From Frankia sp. AgB32 (GTDB lineage Bacteria; Actinomycetota; Actinomycetes; Frankiales; Frankiaceae), in the NCBI RefSeq assembly GCF_023243045.1, contig NZ_JALKFX010000050.1, forward strand, positions 1 to 50,194: a DNA stretch of 50,194 nt, written 5' to 3'. Below, piece after piece: positions 1-12,595 of the stretch. A model generated the notes under the pieces. The model saw nothing but the letters and a program-made list of their open reading frames with translations, was not told the origin of the DNA and made no database searches. The position numbers and the translations under genes are program-made. Within the stretch, counting starts at the first letter, position 1. Each line of letters opens with the position of its first letter.

Positions 1-85
1 CGGGCCCCCCGGGGGGGCTGGGCGGCGGGCCGGCGCGGGCCGGGGGGGCCCCGCCGGCGGGGGGGCGGGGGGGGGGGGACGTCCG
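1..85. other. G/C homopolymer-rich low-complexity edge
   Basis: The first 85 bases are almost only G and C, with long G runs, and stop right at the 3' end of the biotin synthase gene. The composition is unlike any neighbour and resembles the G-run block at 23026-23074. I read it as poor-quality or artificial sequence at a contig edge, not biology. Confidence 0.6.
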
Positions 86-1318
86 TCAGGCGTTGGGCGG
101 CAGGTCCGTACCCGCGCCACGCCGACGCAGCGTCACTGGCCGTGCCCCGTCCGCGGGTGCCCGGCCGGCGTCGGCTTCCGGCACTTCCGCGTGCGCGCAG
201 CCTCCTGCCCGCGCGTCCGCGCCGCTGGCCCCGCCTTCGCCTGGCGCCGGCAGGCCCTCCACCGTGAAGCCGGCCTCGGCGATCATGTCGAGGTCCCGCT
301 GGCCCTGCTGGCCCTCGCTGGTCAGGTAGTCGCCCAGGAAGATCGAGTTCACGACCGACAGGGCCAGCGACTGCAGGGAGCCGAGGTGGATCTCCCGGCC
401 GCCCGCGAGACGCACCTCGGCGCTCGGGTTGACGAGCCGGACCATCGACAGGATCCGCAGGCAGCGCCGCGGGTCCAGGTTCCACTCGCCGCCCAGCGGG
501 GTGCCCTCGAAGGGCATCAGGAAGTTGACCGGGATCGAGTCCGGGCGCAGCTCGCGCAGCGCGAACGCGACGTCGACCAGGTCCTCGTCGCTCTCCCCCA
601 TGCCGGCGATGATCCCCGAGCAGGGCGACAGGCCGGCGTGGCGGGCGTCCCGCACGGTCTCGACCCGGTCCTCGTACGTGTGGGTGGTGCAGATGTCCGC
701 GTAGTTCTCGTCGGACGTGTTGAGGTTGTGGTTGTAGGCGTCGGCACCAGCCGTCCGCAACCGGTCGGCCTGGCCCGCGGACAGCAGGCCGAGGCAGGCA
801 CACACCTCCACCTCGGGATGCGCCGTCTTGATGGCGCCGATCGTGTCCGCCACCCGTTCGACGTCGCGGTCCGTCGGGCCGCGGCCGCTGGCTACCAGGC
901 AGACCCGCCGGGCGCCGCCGGCGATCCCGGCCCCGGCGGACGCGGCGGCCTGCTCCGGCCGCAGCCAGGAGTACTTCAGGATGCCGGCCTGCGAACCCAG
1001 CCGCTGCGAGCAGTAGGAGCAGTCCTCCGGGCACAGCCCGCTCTTGAGGTTCACCAGGAAGTTCAGCTTGACCCGACGGCCGAAGTACCGCTGGCGCAGC
1101 CGGAAGGCGGCGGCGATGACATCCATCAGGTCGTCGTCGCCGCTGCGCAGCACGGCCAGTGCCTCGGCCCTCGTCGGCTCCCCACCGCTGAGCCCCTTGC
1201 TGACGAGGCTCGCCAGGACGCCGGGCAGCTCGTCCGCGGAACCCTGCCGGCCGGGTTCGTCACGGGTCGCGCCGCGCGGGCGAGGACCAGGGTCGGTCCG
1301 CAGATCCAGGTCGGTCAT
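86..1318 (-). CDS. bioB: biotin synthase
   Basis: Radical-SAM enzyme that inserts sulfur into dethiobiotin, the last step of biotin synthesis in the cytoplasm. The radical-SAM cluster motif CPEDCSYC is present, with cysteines at about residues 96, 100 and 103 counted from the ATG at 1318. A TIM-barrel-like body follows with typical BioB blocks such as YNHNLNTS and the [11 protein letters not shown] strand. A GTG at 1330 would add four residues, but the GGAGGA just upstream of 1318 fits the ATG better. The last 70 or so residues form a Gly/Ala/Pro-rich extension beyond the usual BioB end. It is a tail common in actinobacterial versions and has no recognisable domain. No other bio genes are visible here. 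It diverges from the idi gene at 1659. Confidence 0.95.
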   Translation of the reverse strand: MTDLDLRTDPGPRPRGATRDEPGRQGSADELPGVLASLVSKGLSGGEPTRAEALAVLRSGDDDLMDVIAAAFRLRQRYFGRRVKLNFLVNLKSGLCPEDCSYCSQRLGSQAGILKYSWLRPEQAAASAGAGIAGGARRVCLVASGRGPTDRDVERVADTIGAIKTAHPEVEVCACLGLLSAGQADRLRTAGADAYNHNLNTSDENYADICTTHTYEDRVETVRDARHAGLSPCSGIIAGMGESDEDLVDVAFALRELRPDSIPVNFLMPFEGTPLGGEWNLDPRRCLRILSMVRLVNPSAEVRLAGGREIHLGSLQSLALSVVNSIFLGDYLTSEGQQGQRDLDMIAEAGFTVEGLPAPGEGGASGADARAGGCAHAEVPEADAGRAPADGARPVTLRRRGAGTDLPPNA

Positions 1319-1658
1319 CGGGTCCTCCACGATGCGGTGGGCAGGAGCACCGGTGGCGGTCCGCCGCGGCCACCGGGCCGCGTCGTCAGTCTGCCATCGA
1401 CCGGGTCGACACTCCGGGCTTATCGCGGTCCCGAATCACGCCATCACGCCGCTCACCGGCCGGGCGGCCGGTCCCGTCGCGGCACCGGCGGGGGCACTCC
1501 TGCGGGGAGCGTCGCCGGACGTCACGGCGAACACAGTCGGGGATGTGACCAGCAGCCAACCGGGGCCGGACCGCCGGCCGGCGGCGACAGCGAGAGGATG
1601 GACAGGACATCCAACCATCGCGCTGGAAAGCCACATCCTGGAAAGTGAGGCCGGACAG
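1319..1658. other. divergent bioB/idi intergenic region
   Basis: About 340 bases separate the divergent bioB and idi starts and should hold both promoters. I saw no convincing paired -10/-35 boxes and no BirA-like palindrome. An idi start upstream in this stretch is possible, but it lacks a ribosome binding site as good as the one before 1659. Confidence 0.4.
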
Positions 1659-2243
1659 TTGAGTCCACACGCATCGGTTCCCGCCGTCGACCTCGACGAT
1701 CAGGTCGTGCTGCTGGATGCCGACCGCCAGCCGTGCGGCACGGCGCCGCGGCTCGCCGTACACGGCCTCGACACGCCGCTTCACCTGGCCTTCTCCTCCT
1801 ACATCTTCGACCCGGACGGCCGCCTGCTTGTCACCCGGCGAGCGCTCGGGAAACGGACGTGGCCGGGGGTGTGGACCAACAGCTGCTGCGGGCATCCCCA
1901 GCCGCAGGAGCCGATGGAGGTCGCGGTGCGGCGACGGGTCGAGCAGGAACTGCGGCTGGCCCTGACGGACCTGCGGTGCGCGCTGCCCGACTTCGCGTAC
2001 CGCGCCACGGCCGCGGACGGCCTGGTCGAGAACGAGGTCTGCCCCGTGTACGTGGCGCGCGCGCTCGGCGACCCGGACCCGGACCCCGACGAGGTCGTCG
2101 AGTGGCGCTGGGTCGACTGGGAGAGCTATCGCGCGGCCGCCGCCGCGGCGCCGTGGGCGCTGAGCCCCTGGTCGGTCGAGCAGATGGCGGCGTTCGAGCA
2201 GTTCACCCACCCACTGGCCGCCGCCCGGCACCGGGCCGGGTGA
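1659..2243 (+). CDS. idi: isopentenyl-diphosphate delta-isomerase, type 1
   Basis: Interconverts IPP and DMAPP, setting the allylic primer supply for prenyl diphosphates and terpenes. It is a Nudix-fold protein of about 194 residues, close to the usual size. The catalytic cysteine block NSCCGHP lies near residues 74-80, and the catalytic glutamate is in the ENEVCPVY segment (E126). The Nudix-like helix has RRRVEQEL. I chose the TTG at 1659 because AGTGAGG sits eight bases upstream; no ATG is available before the conserved region. The gene lies 1.7 kb upstream of an encapsulin-geosmin synthase pair on the same strand, so a role in precursor supply for terpenes is plausible. The gap argues against a single operon. 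Confidence 0.9.
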   Translation: MSPHASVPAVDLDDQVVLLDADRQPCGTAPRLAVHGLDTPLHLAFSSYIFDPDGRLLVTRRALGKRTWPGVWTNSCCGHPQPQEPMEVAVRRRVEQELRLALTDLRCALPDFAYRATAADGLVENEVCPVYVARALGDPDPDPDEVVEWRWVDWESYRAAAAAAPWALSPWSVEQMAAFEQFTHPLAAARHRAG

Positions 2244-2381
2244 GCCCGGCGGTGGGGGTGGGACGCCTGACGCAGGACAGGCAGGCACCCTCCCCCTTTT
2301 CGGGTAGACCTCGTTGGACCCAGATTGACCACACAAGTCTCTCCGAGGTGGTCATTCTCCACTAGCACGACGATCACATCT

Positions 2382-2396
2382 GTCACCTACGGTGAC
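2382..2396. promoter_or_regulatory. perfect palindrome GTCACC-TAC-GGTGAC
   Basis: Six-base perfect arms around a three-base centre, about 140 bases after the idi stop, in a local patch of lower GC. It looks like a dimeric regulator's operator. The half-sites resemble but do not equal the CRP/FNR pattern. No gene is close enough downstream to name a target. Confidence 0.35.
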
Positions 2397-3856
2397 CTGT
2401 TCATTGCTAAACGATCAGAGTCGGGGCCGCCGGCCGACATTTCGCGTTGCCCGGGGGCGCGCGCTCGCGAGCTACGTGGCGCGGTGGACGGTCCGCATGG
2501 GGGACAGACCCTCGCGCCGCCGGTCGCCCGGCTATCCGCGGCGTCGCCGGACGGGTATCGGCGCCGGCGGTGGCCCGCGGCACATCCCGCGATCCGAGCC
2601 ACCCACGGTATGTCGGGCCGGCGGCCTCTCCATCTCCGACAAAGAGCAACGGACCAAAGTCCCGCGTTCGCAAGGCATTTGGACCCGATGCCGGGAGCCC
2701 GCGTCTGCCCGGGAGGCGGGGGCTCCAGGCCGGGATCGACGGTAACCCGCCTCATACCGAGCCGATGCGGGGACGAGTCGCCGGCCGGTGGACAGGGCAG
2801 CGGTCGGCCCGCGGTGTGCGGCGCGCGGCGGAACCGGCCCACCACCTGGCTGGCGCCGCTGCGGCGGGCCCGCGCGGGCACACCGGCCTGACCTGCGTCT
2901 GTCCGTGCCTGCGGGGCCGGCACCGGGAGGGTGTCCGCGGCCTCGGCCGAGCGCGACGATGCCGACCGTTCCTGGCCCGCGCGGCGCGTGGAAGTGCTCG
3001 CGGCCAAGGGAGAACCAGACTCCGCCAGCACGCCCGCGGGGTGGTCCGAGCCGACCCGCGCGGGCCGCCAGTCCGGGCCCGGGCGCACCTCCGGAAGGCA
3101 CCATCCGGGCTGTGCGGATGTCAACTCCCGGTGGCGTGCGACACCGGTGGCGCGGCGACCGTCGACATTCGTTGATAACAGTCTAATGAATTTGAAAGAA
3201 ATGCACCCGTACGCCAGAATTCGTCCAGGCCACTGGAATCATCGAACGCTGGTAGACCAATATCATGGCCGCAGGAATTCCGTCCACCCGTTCCGTACGC
3301 GGCGATCCACCGCCGCCGGCGCCGCCCGCGCCGTCTGGTCGGTGACGCGACCGACCGGCAGCCCCGACGCCCTTGACTTTCCGTGACAGCCAGCGCCGAG
3401 GAGCGGACTAGGGCGCACCGTCTTCCCGGGCCAGTCCTCGATTGGTTCCGCAAAATGCTTGCCGGCCGTAGCGCGGATGAGGGAGGCTGCCGATGCGCAG
3501 CCATGCGCTCACAGACACCAAAGCACAGTGCATGTCGCCGAACCGCGCGACAACACGGGGGTTTACTGGTATGGAGCCGATGACGGGCCAATCGTCCGGA
3601 CCGCCAAACCGGCGGAGATCATCCTTTCGCATTGCGGAAACCGTGATCTGCTAGCCGACATGGCCGCGACGGCAACCGCCGTCAAGCCACCGTAGGAATA
3701 CCCGGGACCCCCTCGCGGCGCCGGCATTTCTACGTTCCACGGGGAGATCCCGGAAAAGATTGCGCGGCAACAGCCGGCGCGCCCCTGCCGTGGCGCGTGG
3801 CCGAGCCTCGACCGAAAAGCACCACGACAACCCACATGTCTCCGGCCCCGCCAGCG

Positions 3857-3882
3857 CGACGATGACCGTAGGGACATCGTCG
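3857..3882. promoter_or_regulatory. inverted repeat upstream of encapsulin gene
   Basis: Perfect 8-base arms CGACGATG and CATCGTCG flank a 10-base spacer. The repeat ends 99 bases before the encapsulin ATG. It could be an operator, or a hairpin in the leader of the shell transcript. Confidence 0.35.
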
Positions 3883-3981
3883 GGACACGCATGGCCGGAA
3901 CAGACCTGCGTGCCCGGTGCGGCGCTTCGCCGTGCCCGGCTGCGCCAGCCCCTGAACGAACGACGATAGGTGGAGTCTGCC

Positions 3982-7741
<3,760 letters not shown>

Positions 7742-8066
7742 CCGAACGGCCACCGTAGCGGCGAAAACAGCAGGTGGGAGGGGGTGCACAACCGCCCCGC
7801 CAGATGCCCGGCAGCGGCCGGGCGGCGGCGTGGCCGCGTCGTCCGGCCGGACCCCCGAACTCCCACCGGGTGATCCCGATGTGGGCACTCCCCCGCCCCG
7901 CGACGACTGCCACCTCGATCGGATCACCGGGATACAACGGTCCGGTCGGGTGGCGGCGCAGCCGCGACCGGGCGCCCCGCGGCCGTGCCGCCGCCGGGCT
8001 CCCGGTACCCGGTACGGCGGGCACGTGGCAGTCCCGCCGACCGAGGGAGTCCGAGGGGGACGTTGC
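7742..8066. other. spacer between geosmin synthase and kinase
   Basis: 325 bases without a credible gene. Frames continuous with the kinase extend upstream of 8067 but are Pro/Arg-rich and lack a ribosome binding site. A short GC-rich inverted repeat (CCCGGC and GCCGGG arms near 7807) could end the terpene transcript. Confidence 0.35.
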
Positions 8067-9929
8067 GTGTCCTGGAAAACTTTGCGACCGGGGGATCCGC
8101 CCGAGGTCGGCCCGTACCGGCTCATCGGGCGGCTCGGCAGCGGCGGCATGGGGATCGTGTACCTCGGCCAGGACGCCGCCGGCGTCCGCGCCGCGGTCAA
8201 GGTCATGCGCGAGGAGTACACGACCGACGAGGGGTCACGCAGCCGCTTCCACCGGGAGGCGACCGCGGTGTCGCGGATCGACAGTCCGCACATCGCCAGG
8301 CTGTTGGCCGCCGACGTCGACGGTGACGCGCCGTGGCTGGCCACCGAGTATGTCGAAGGCCCCACGCTGTTCTCCTCGGTCACCGCCGACGGCCCGCTGA
8401 CCGGCGAGCGCCTGTGGCAGGTGGCCCGCGGCCTCGCCGCCGCTCTGGGCGCCATCCATGACGCCGGCGTCGTGCACCGCGACCTCAAACCGGGCAATGT
8501 GATGCTGGCCCCCGACGGACCGAAAGTGATCGACTTCGGGATCGTCGCCGGCCCGCCGAGCACGATGACCGGCTCCGGCGTGGTTCTCGGCAGCATCGGC
8601 TACCTCGCACCCGAGCTGCTGACCACCACCCGCCGGGCCCGTCCCGCGGCCGACGTCTTCTCCTGGGGGTTGACGGTCGCCTTCGCCGGCACCGGCCAGC
8701 CCCCGTTCGGCGCGGGCCCGCTGGACGCGCTGCTCTACCGCACCGTGTACGGCGAGCCGGATCTCGACGGTCTGCCGGCCACGCTGCGCGGCGTGGTCGC
8801 CGCGACCCTGCGCAAGAAGCCGGAACGCCGACCGGACACCGCCAAGCTGCTCGCCCAGCTCAGCGCCGCCGAGAAGGCCGCCAGCGCCAGAGCGACCGGC
8901 ATACCGGCGACCAGAGCGGCGGCCGCCGGAGCCGGGGCCGCCGTCGGGGCCGGTACCGGCCGGTCAGGAAACCGACCGGGCCGGCTCGCCACGGTCCTGC
9001 CAAGCCTGGGGGCGACCGCTGTCGCCGCAGCGGTGACCACCGTCATCCTCATCGGCACCAGCACGCCGGACTCGCCGGTCGGCACCACCGCCAGCGGCCC
9101 GAACGCGGCGCGGCGTCACCCAGCCCCCGCCGCACCGGACGGCGGCCCCACCGATTCCCGGCAGGCGACGACACCCGCCCCCGCGGCCGGCGGTGACGCG
9201 GACTCCTCGGCCGGCGCCACCGGACCATCCTCGGCCGACGCCGACGCCGACGCCGCGTCCGCGGTCGGCACGGGGAGCGCCGGCGGGTCGGCCGGCCACT
9301 CTACCTGGTGGGACCTCGTGTCGGACGCCGCCGCTCCCTTCCGGAGCAGGCCCGGCGTTCCGCTCGCCGCGAGCGCCGGCTCCCTGTCAGCCAGCGACGG
9401 CGTGCCGCCGGAGACGCTCGGTGCCACCGTCGCGCTGGGGGCCGGTCCTGGCCAGCCGACCAGTTCCCGCCCGATCGTGCTGACGGCCCACCCGCAGCCA
9501 TCCGGGCAGACGCCGCCGTCCGGAACCGGCGTTCCCGCCGTCGTCAGTGCCGCCAGCGGGGGCTCGGCCGGCGCGTCGAAGGGCACCGCGGCAGCCAGTG
9601 GGTCGGCCCACGACGATGCCCGGCCCGGATCGTCAGCGGGCACCCCGGCAGCCGCGGCCACACCTGTCACGGCCGCCGGTTCGGCTTCCCCGTCCAGCCC
9701 CACCAGCACCTCGACCTCGACGAACACTTCGACCTCGACGAACCCGGCGGGCACCGACGGCGGGGACGCCGCCTGCCTACCGGCAGCACCGTGGGGACCC
9801 ATCCCGCTCATCACCAGCCTGTACTGCGGCGAGGAGACACTGTCCTCGCTCGCCACGTGGTGGTCGTCCGTGTCCGCTGCGCTGTCGCGGTACACGACGA
9901 CGAGCGGGATTCGGGTCACCGTCGACTGA
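8067..9929 (+). CDS. membrane Ser/Thr protein kinase with Ser/Thr-rich extracellular tail
   Basis: Hanks-type kinase of 620 residues. Kinase domain near residues 10-270: glycine loop GRLGSGGMG, ATP-binding lysine K45 in AAVKVM, catalytic HRDLKPGN with D139, DFG with D156, and a GSIGYLAPE activation-segment end. One transmembrane helix lies at about 308-330. The outer part is low-complexity Ala/Gly/Pro/Ser/Thr with an STSTST-type repeat. It ends in a compact region with two cysteines (ACLPAAP and SLYCGEE) about 20 residues apart that could form a disulfide. No PASTA repeats are present. I chose the GTG at 8067 because GAGGGGGA is six bases upstream. The ligand is unknown. It is convergent with the ABC transporter at 9969. 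Confidence 0.88.
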   Translation: MSWKTLRPGDPPEVGPYRLIGRLGSGGMGIVYLGQDAAGVRAAVKVMREEYTTDEGSRSRFHREATAVSRIDSPHIARLLAADVDGDAPWLATEYVEGPTLFSSVTADGPLTGERLWQVARGLAAALGAIHDAGVVHRDLKPGNVMLAPDGPKVIDFGIVAGPPSTMTGSGVVLGSIGYLAPELLTTTRRARPAADVFSWGLTVAFAGTGQPPFGAGPLDALLYRTVYGEPDLDGLPATLRGVVAATLRKKPERRPDTAKLLAQLSAAEKAASARATGIPATRAAAAGAGAAVGAGTGRSGNRPGRLATVLPSLGATAVAAAVTTVILIGTSTPDSPVGTTASGPNAARRHPAPAAPDGGPTDSRQATTPAPAAGGDADSSAGATGPSSADADADAASAVGTGSAGGSAGHSTWWDLVSDAAAPFRSRPGVPLAASAGSLSASDGVPPETLGATVALGAGPGQPTSSRPIVLTAHPQPSGQTPPSGTGVPAVVSAASGGSAGASKGTAAASGSAHDDARPGSSAGTPAAAATPVTAAGSASPSSPTSTSTSTNTSTSTNPAGTDGGDAACLPAAPWGPIPLITSLYCGEETLSSLATWWSSVSAALSRYTTTSGIRVTVD

Positions 9930-9968
9930 GCGGGGGAACCGAACCCGCCGGCCGCGGCGACCCGCGGT

Positions 9969-11891
9969 TCAGTCCACGGAGATCATGCCGCCGCTCTGGC
10001 GCTCCCACAGGGAGCGATAACGGCCGCCCAGGTCGAGCAGGTCGCGGTGGGCGCCCTGTTCCACGATTCCGCCGCCGTCCAGGACGACAATGCGGTCCAT
10101 GTTGAGCAGGGTCGACAGCCGGTGCGCGACCGCGATCACCGTCTTTCCGCACCACAACTGTTCGAGGGCATGCTGGACGAGAACCTCGCTCTCACTGTCG
10201 AGGGCGCTGGTCGCCTCGTCGAGAATCAGGATGGGCTTGTCGTCGAGGAAGGCGCGGGCGATGGCGATCCGCTGCCGTTGCCCGGTCGACAACCTGATTC
10301 CCCGCTCACCGACGAGAGTGTCGTAGCCCGCCGGCGCCCGGCTGATGAACTCGTGGGCATGGGCGCGCAGCGCCGCCAGCTCCACCTTTTCCTGGGAAAC
10401 CTCCGCCGCGGCCCCGTAGGTGATGTTGCTCCGGATGGAGCGATGGAACAATGCGGTGTCCTGCGGCACGTAGGAGATTCCGGCGGCAAGCTGGTCGTTG
10501 GGTGTTGGCCGACCGTCCACCAGGACCGCCTCCGCGGGCACGGAATAGTAGCCGAGAAGAAGCTTCACCAGCGTGGTCTTACCACTCCCGCTACGCCCCA
10601 CCACACCGATCTTCTCACCCGGTTCTATCGCCAGATCGATGCCGGCGAGAACAGGCCGTGCCCGCGCGTCCGGGTAGGCGAACGACAACCCGCGCAACTC
10701 CAGCCGCCCCGGCCCGGAGGCACGTCCGGGCCGGGCCGGAGCCGGCGCGTCAGGAAGCTCCTCGCGCCGGGCGACCAGGCCGGCCACGCCACCGTCGGCC
10801 GAGTCGCCGAACAGATACTGGTACGCCTCCTCCGCCCGAGCCAGCCGCAGGTTCAGCTGGCCGATCTCCCAGACGGTCACCCAGATGAAGTCGGAGAACA
10901 TCACCAGGACGGACAGAAACGTCGCGAACTCCGCCAGAGTCAGCTGCCCAGACAGGTAGAGGTGCAGGTTGAGCAGGATGGAGACCGGCCAGACGAGGTA
11001 ACGCACGACGACCGACATCGACATCCAGAAAACGATGTCCCACAGCGCGGAGCGGCGAGCCGCGACGACGACGTCACGCCGCCGCCGGCAGACCTCGCGG
11101 TACTCGGCTCCCTCCTGGCGGAAGGACTTGACGCTCACGAAGTTCGCGATGACGTCGATGACGTGCCCGTCCATCTCGGAGACCTGGTCGGCGAGGCCCT
11201 TCTCCGCGCGGAACGACAGGCTGGCAGTGTGCCGGCCGACGAGCATCATCAGCAGCACGGCAGCCAGGAATGTCAGCCCCGACCAGACGTTGACCGCGAA
11301 CATGATGGCAACGACCGACGGCACGCGAATGACCTGCTCGACGTAGGTGAAGCAGGCGGCGTCCAGGATGTCCCGGAACTCCCGGCCCAGGGTCGAGATG
11401 TAGCTGCTGATCTTTCCGGTGAACTTCCCGACGAAATACGGGTAGCGCTGCTCAATGACATCACGGAAGAGCAGGTTCTCGTACTCGTACCCCCGGTGCG
11501 TGAGATGCTCCCGATACAGCAGCTCACCGACCCGCCAGGTCATGTCGTGCACTATGTTGCAGCCGATGATGACGGCCGCGTATCTGTACGCCGCGCCGGC
11601 GGATCCGGATGCTCCGGCCAGCGACTGAACGAGTTCGCCGACGAGGACCGGGAGCACCGCGAGCGCACCACTGGACACGGCGAAGCACGCCATGACCAGC
11701 ACCAGGGCGCCTTTGAAGGTGCCGACGAAACGAAGATAGGAACGCAGCCCGGGATGCCGGCCGAGGCCGCTGGACTGGCTCTGCGGGATGATGCCACCGG
11801 ACGATTCTGGTGGATGTTTCCGAGTTCGGTGGATATCGTCGCCAGCGGCGCTCATGCACGCATGATGACAGGCGGCGGCCAGGCTCCGCAT
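9969..11891 (-). CDS. ABC transporter, fused permease and ATP-binding protein
   Basis: Half-transporter of about 640 residues that works as a dimer. An N-terminal six-helix membrane domain includes MACFAVSSGALAVLPVLVGEL as the first helix. The nucleotide-binding domain has Walker A GRSGSGKTTL, Q-loop YVPQDTALF, signature LSTGQRQRIAIARA, Walker B ILILDEATSALD and switch His in VAHRLSTL. All catalytic positions are intact. This is the exporter (MsbA/MDR-like) arrangement; the substrate cannot be told. The start may be 11891 or the ATG at 11855; neither has a strong ribosome binding site. No partner half-transporter is adjacent, so a homodimer is likely. Confidence 0.88.
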   Translation of the reverse strand: MRSLAAACHHACMSAAGDDIHRTRKHPPESSGGIIPQSQSSGLGRHPGLRSYLRFVGTFKGALVLVMACFAVSSGALAVLPVLVGELVQSLAGASGSAGAAYRYAAVIIGCNIVHDMTWRVGELLYREHLTHRGYEYENLLFRDVIEQRYPYFVGKFTGKISSYISTLGREFRDILDAACFTYVEQVIRVPSVVAIMFAVNVWSGLTFLAAVLLMMLVGRHTASLSFRAEKGLADQVSEMDGHVIDVIANFVSVKSFRQEGAEYREVCRRRRDVVVAARRSALWDIVFWMSMSVVVRYLVWPVSILLNLHLYLSGQLTLAEFATFLSVLVMFSDFIWVTVWEIGQLNLRLARAEEAYQYLFGDSADGGVAGLVARREELPDAPAPARPGRASGPGRLELRGLSFAYPDARARPVLAGIDLAIEPGEKIGVVGRSGSGKTTLVKLLLGYYSVPAEAVLVDGRPTPNDQLAAGISYVPQDTALFHRSIRSNITYGAAAEVSQEKVELAALRAHAHEFISRAPAGYDTLVGERGIRLSTGQRQRIAIARAFLDDKPILILDEATSALDSESEVLVQHALEQLWCGKTVIAVAHRLSTLLNMDRIVVLDGGGIVEQGAHRDLLDLGGRYRSLWERQSGGMISVD

Positions 11892-12595
11892 CCCATTTTC
11901 CGCGCTGCCAGCCGCGGCCGGAATGGCGACGGTCGGTCGACGAGCGACGCGGACACCCGGCCAGCGCCGCTACCCGGCGGACGAGACGCCGACCCGGCGG
12001 TTGCGATGACCGTGCGTGGTCGGCGCCGACGTGGGCGATCGCCTCTGGCTGTTTCTCGTGATCGTTCTGTACGGACAAACCAGGCAGTAAACCGTACGGA
12101 AGAATCACGGTGGCCCCTCCGACCCGCAGATATCGGACGAACCTGGCGGACCAGACCGTGGCGCTCGGTGACAAACATCGCTTCTTGATCGGGCCGCGGC
12201 GCGCGTCGACGTGCTGGTCCACACCGGACGCAGCCTGATCGACGACATCCCCGAGCCACGCGGTCAGGGCCACCCAATGCTCTCCACGTGGGCGCCCTGA
12301 ACTGTGACCGACCCCCGCCGGGAACGGTCCGTTGACGCTCGCTCCAGCGAGAACCCGCAGGTAGACCGGCCGTCCGGTCATCAGCCCGCGATCGGTGACC
12401 AGTGTCTCCCCACGCCGTCCCAACGATTCTCACGGATCGCTCGTTGGCAGGCGGGGACCGGCGACGATATGTTCTTCTCGTAGGCGGATGACTGTGCTTT
12501 TCCCGGCGTTCATGCCGAACGGCCGGGACAAGAACGCGGAGCAGCACCGGCGGCGGTTCGTGACCGTTGGCGTTGTTGCGGGAAAGGGGCGTCGC
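11892..12595. other. 700-bp divergent region before lipoprotein gene
   Basis: Separates the ABC exporter (minus) from the lipoprotein esterase (plus). Apart from the possible broken small gene at 12110-12300, I see no gene. The patch at 12055-12110 is lower in GC and would suit a promoter. Confidence 0.35.
12110..12300 (+). pseudogene. possible small frameshifted gene, unknown
   Basis: A GTG at 12110 with GGAAGA a few bases upstream opens a frame (MAPPTRRYRTNLADQ...) that stops at 12238. A second frame, open from about 12172 to the TGA at 12300, reads VDVLVHTGRSLIDDIPEPRG with strong G/C third positions, as in real genes here. Joining them near 12185 would give about 63 residues. I do not recognise the product. 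It may be a decayed gene, a sequencing frameshift, or chance. Confidence 0.2.

Larger units (their letters stand above)
2244..3981. other. long gene-poor region upstream of encapsulin
   Basis: About 1.7 kb with no reading frame that looks real. The open frames on both strands are rich in Arg, Pro and Gly and resemble shadows of GC-rich noncoding DNA. The stretch at 3170-3290 is clearly lower in GC than the rest. It contains the palindromes listed at 2382 and 3857. A 78-codon frame at 3459-3695 has fewer Arg/Pro residues than the others, but it has no recognisable family. The region may hold a decayed gene, a noncoding RNA or a long leader for the encapsulin gene. Confidence 0.45.

Noticed and set aside
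1044-1658. N-terminal extension of idi to an upstream ATG
   Set aside because: The extra 200 residues are the antisense of bioB and its promoter, unlike any IPP isomerase.
2387-3591. Long open frames on both strands in the region after idi
   Set aside because: They are rich in Arg, Pro, Gly and Ala, overlap one another on both strands, lack ribosome binding sites and resemble no family.
3459-3695. 78-codon frame with YWYGADDGPIV
   Set aside because: The composition is more protein-like than its surroundings, but there is no family match, no ribosome binding site that I trust and no coupling to a neighbour. Mentioned only in the gap note.
9690-9745. Repeated ACCTCGACCTCGACGAACACTTCGACC tract as a possible CRISPR or satellite repeat
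   Set aside because: It encodes the STSTST linker of the kinase in frame. There are no spacers or regular repeat units.
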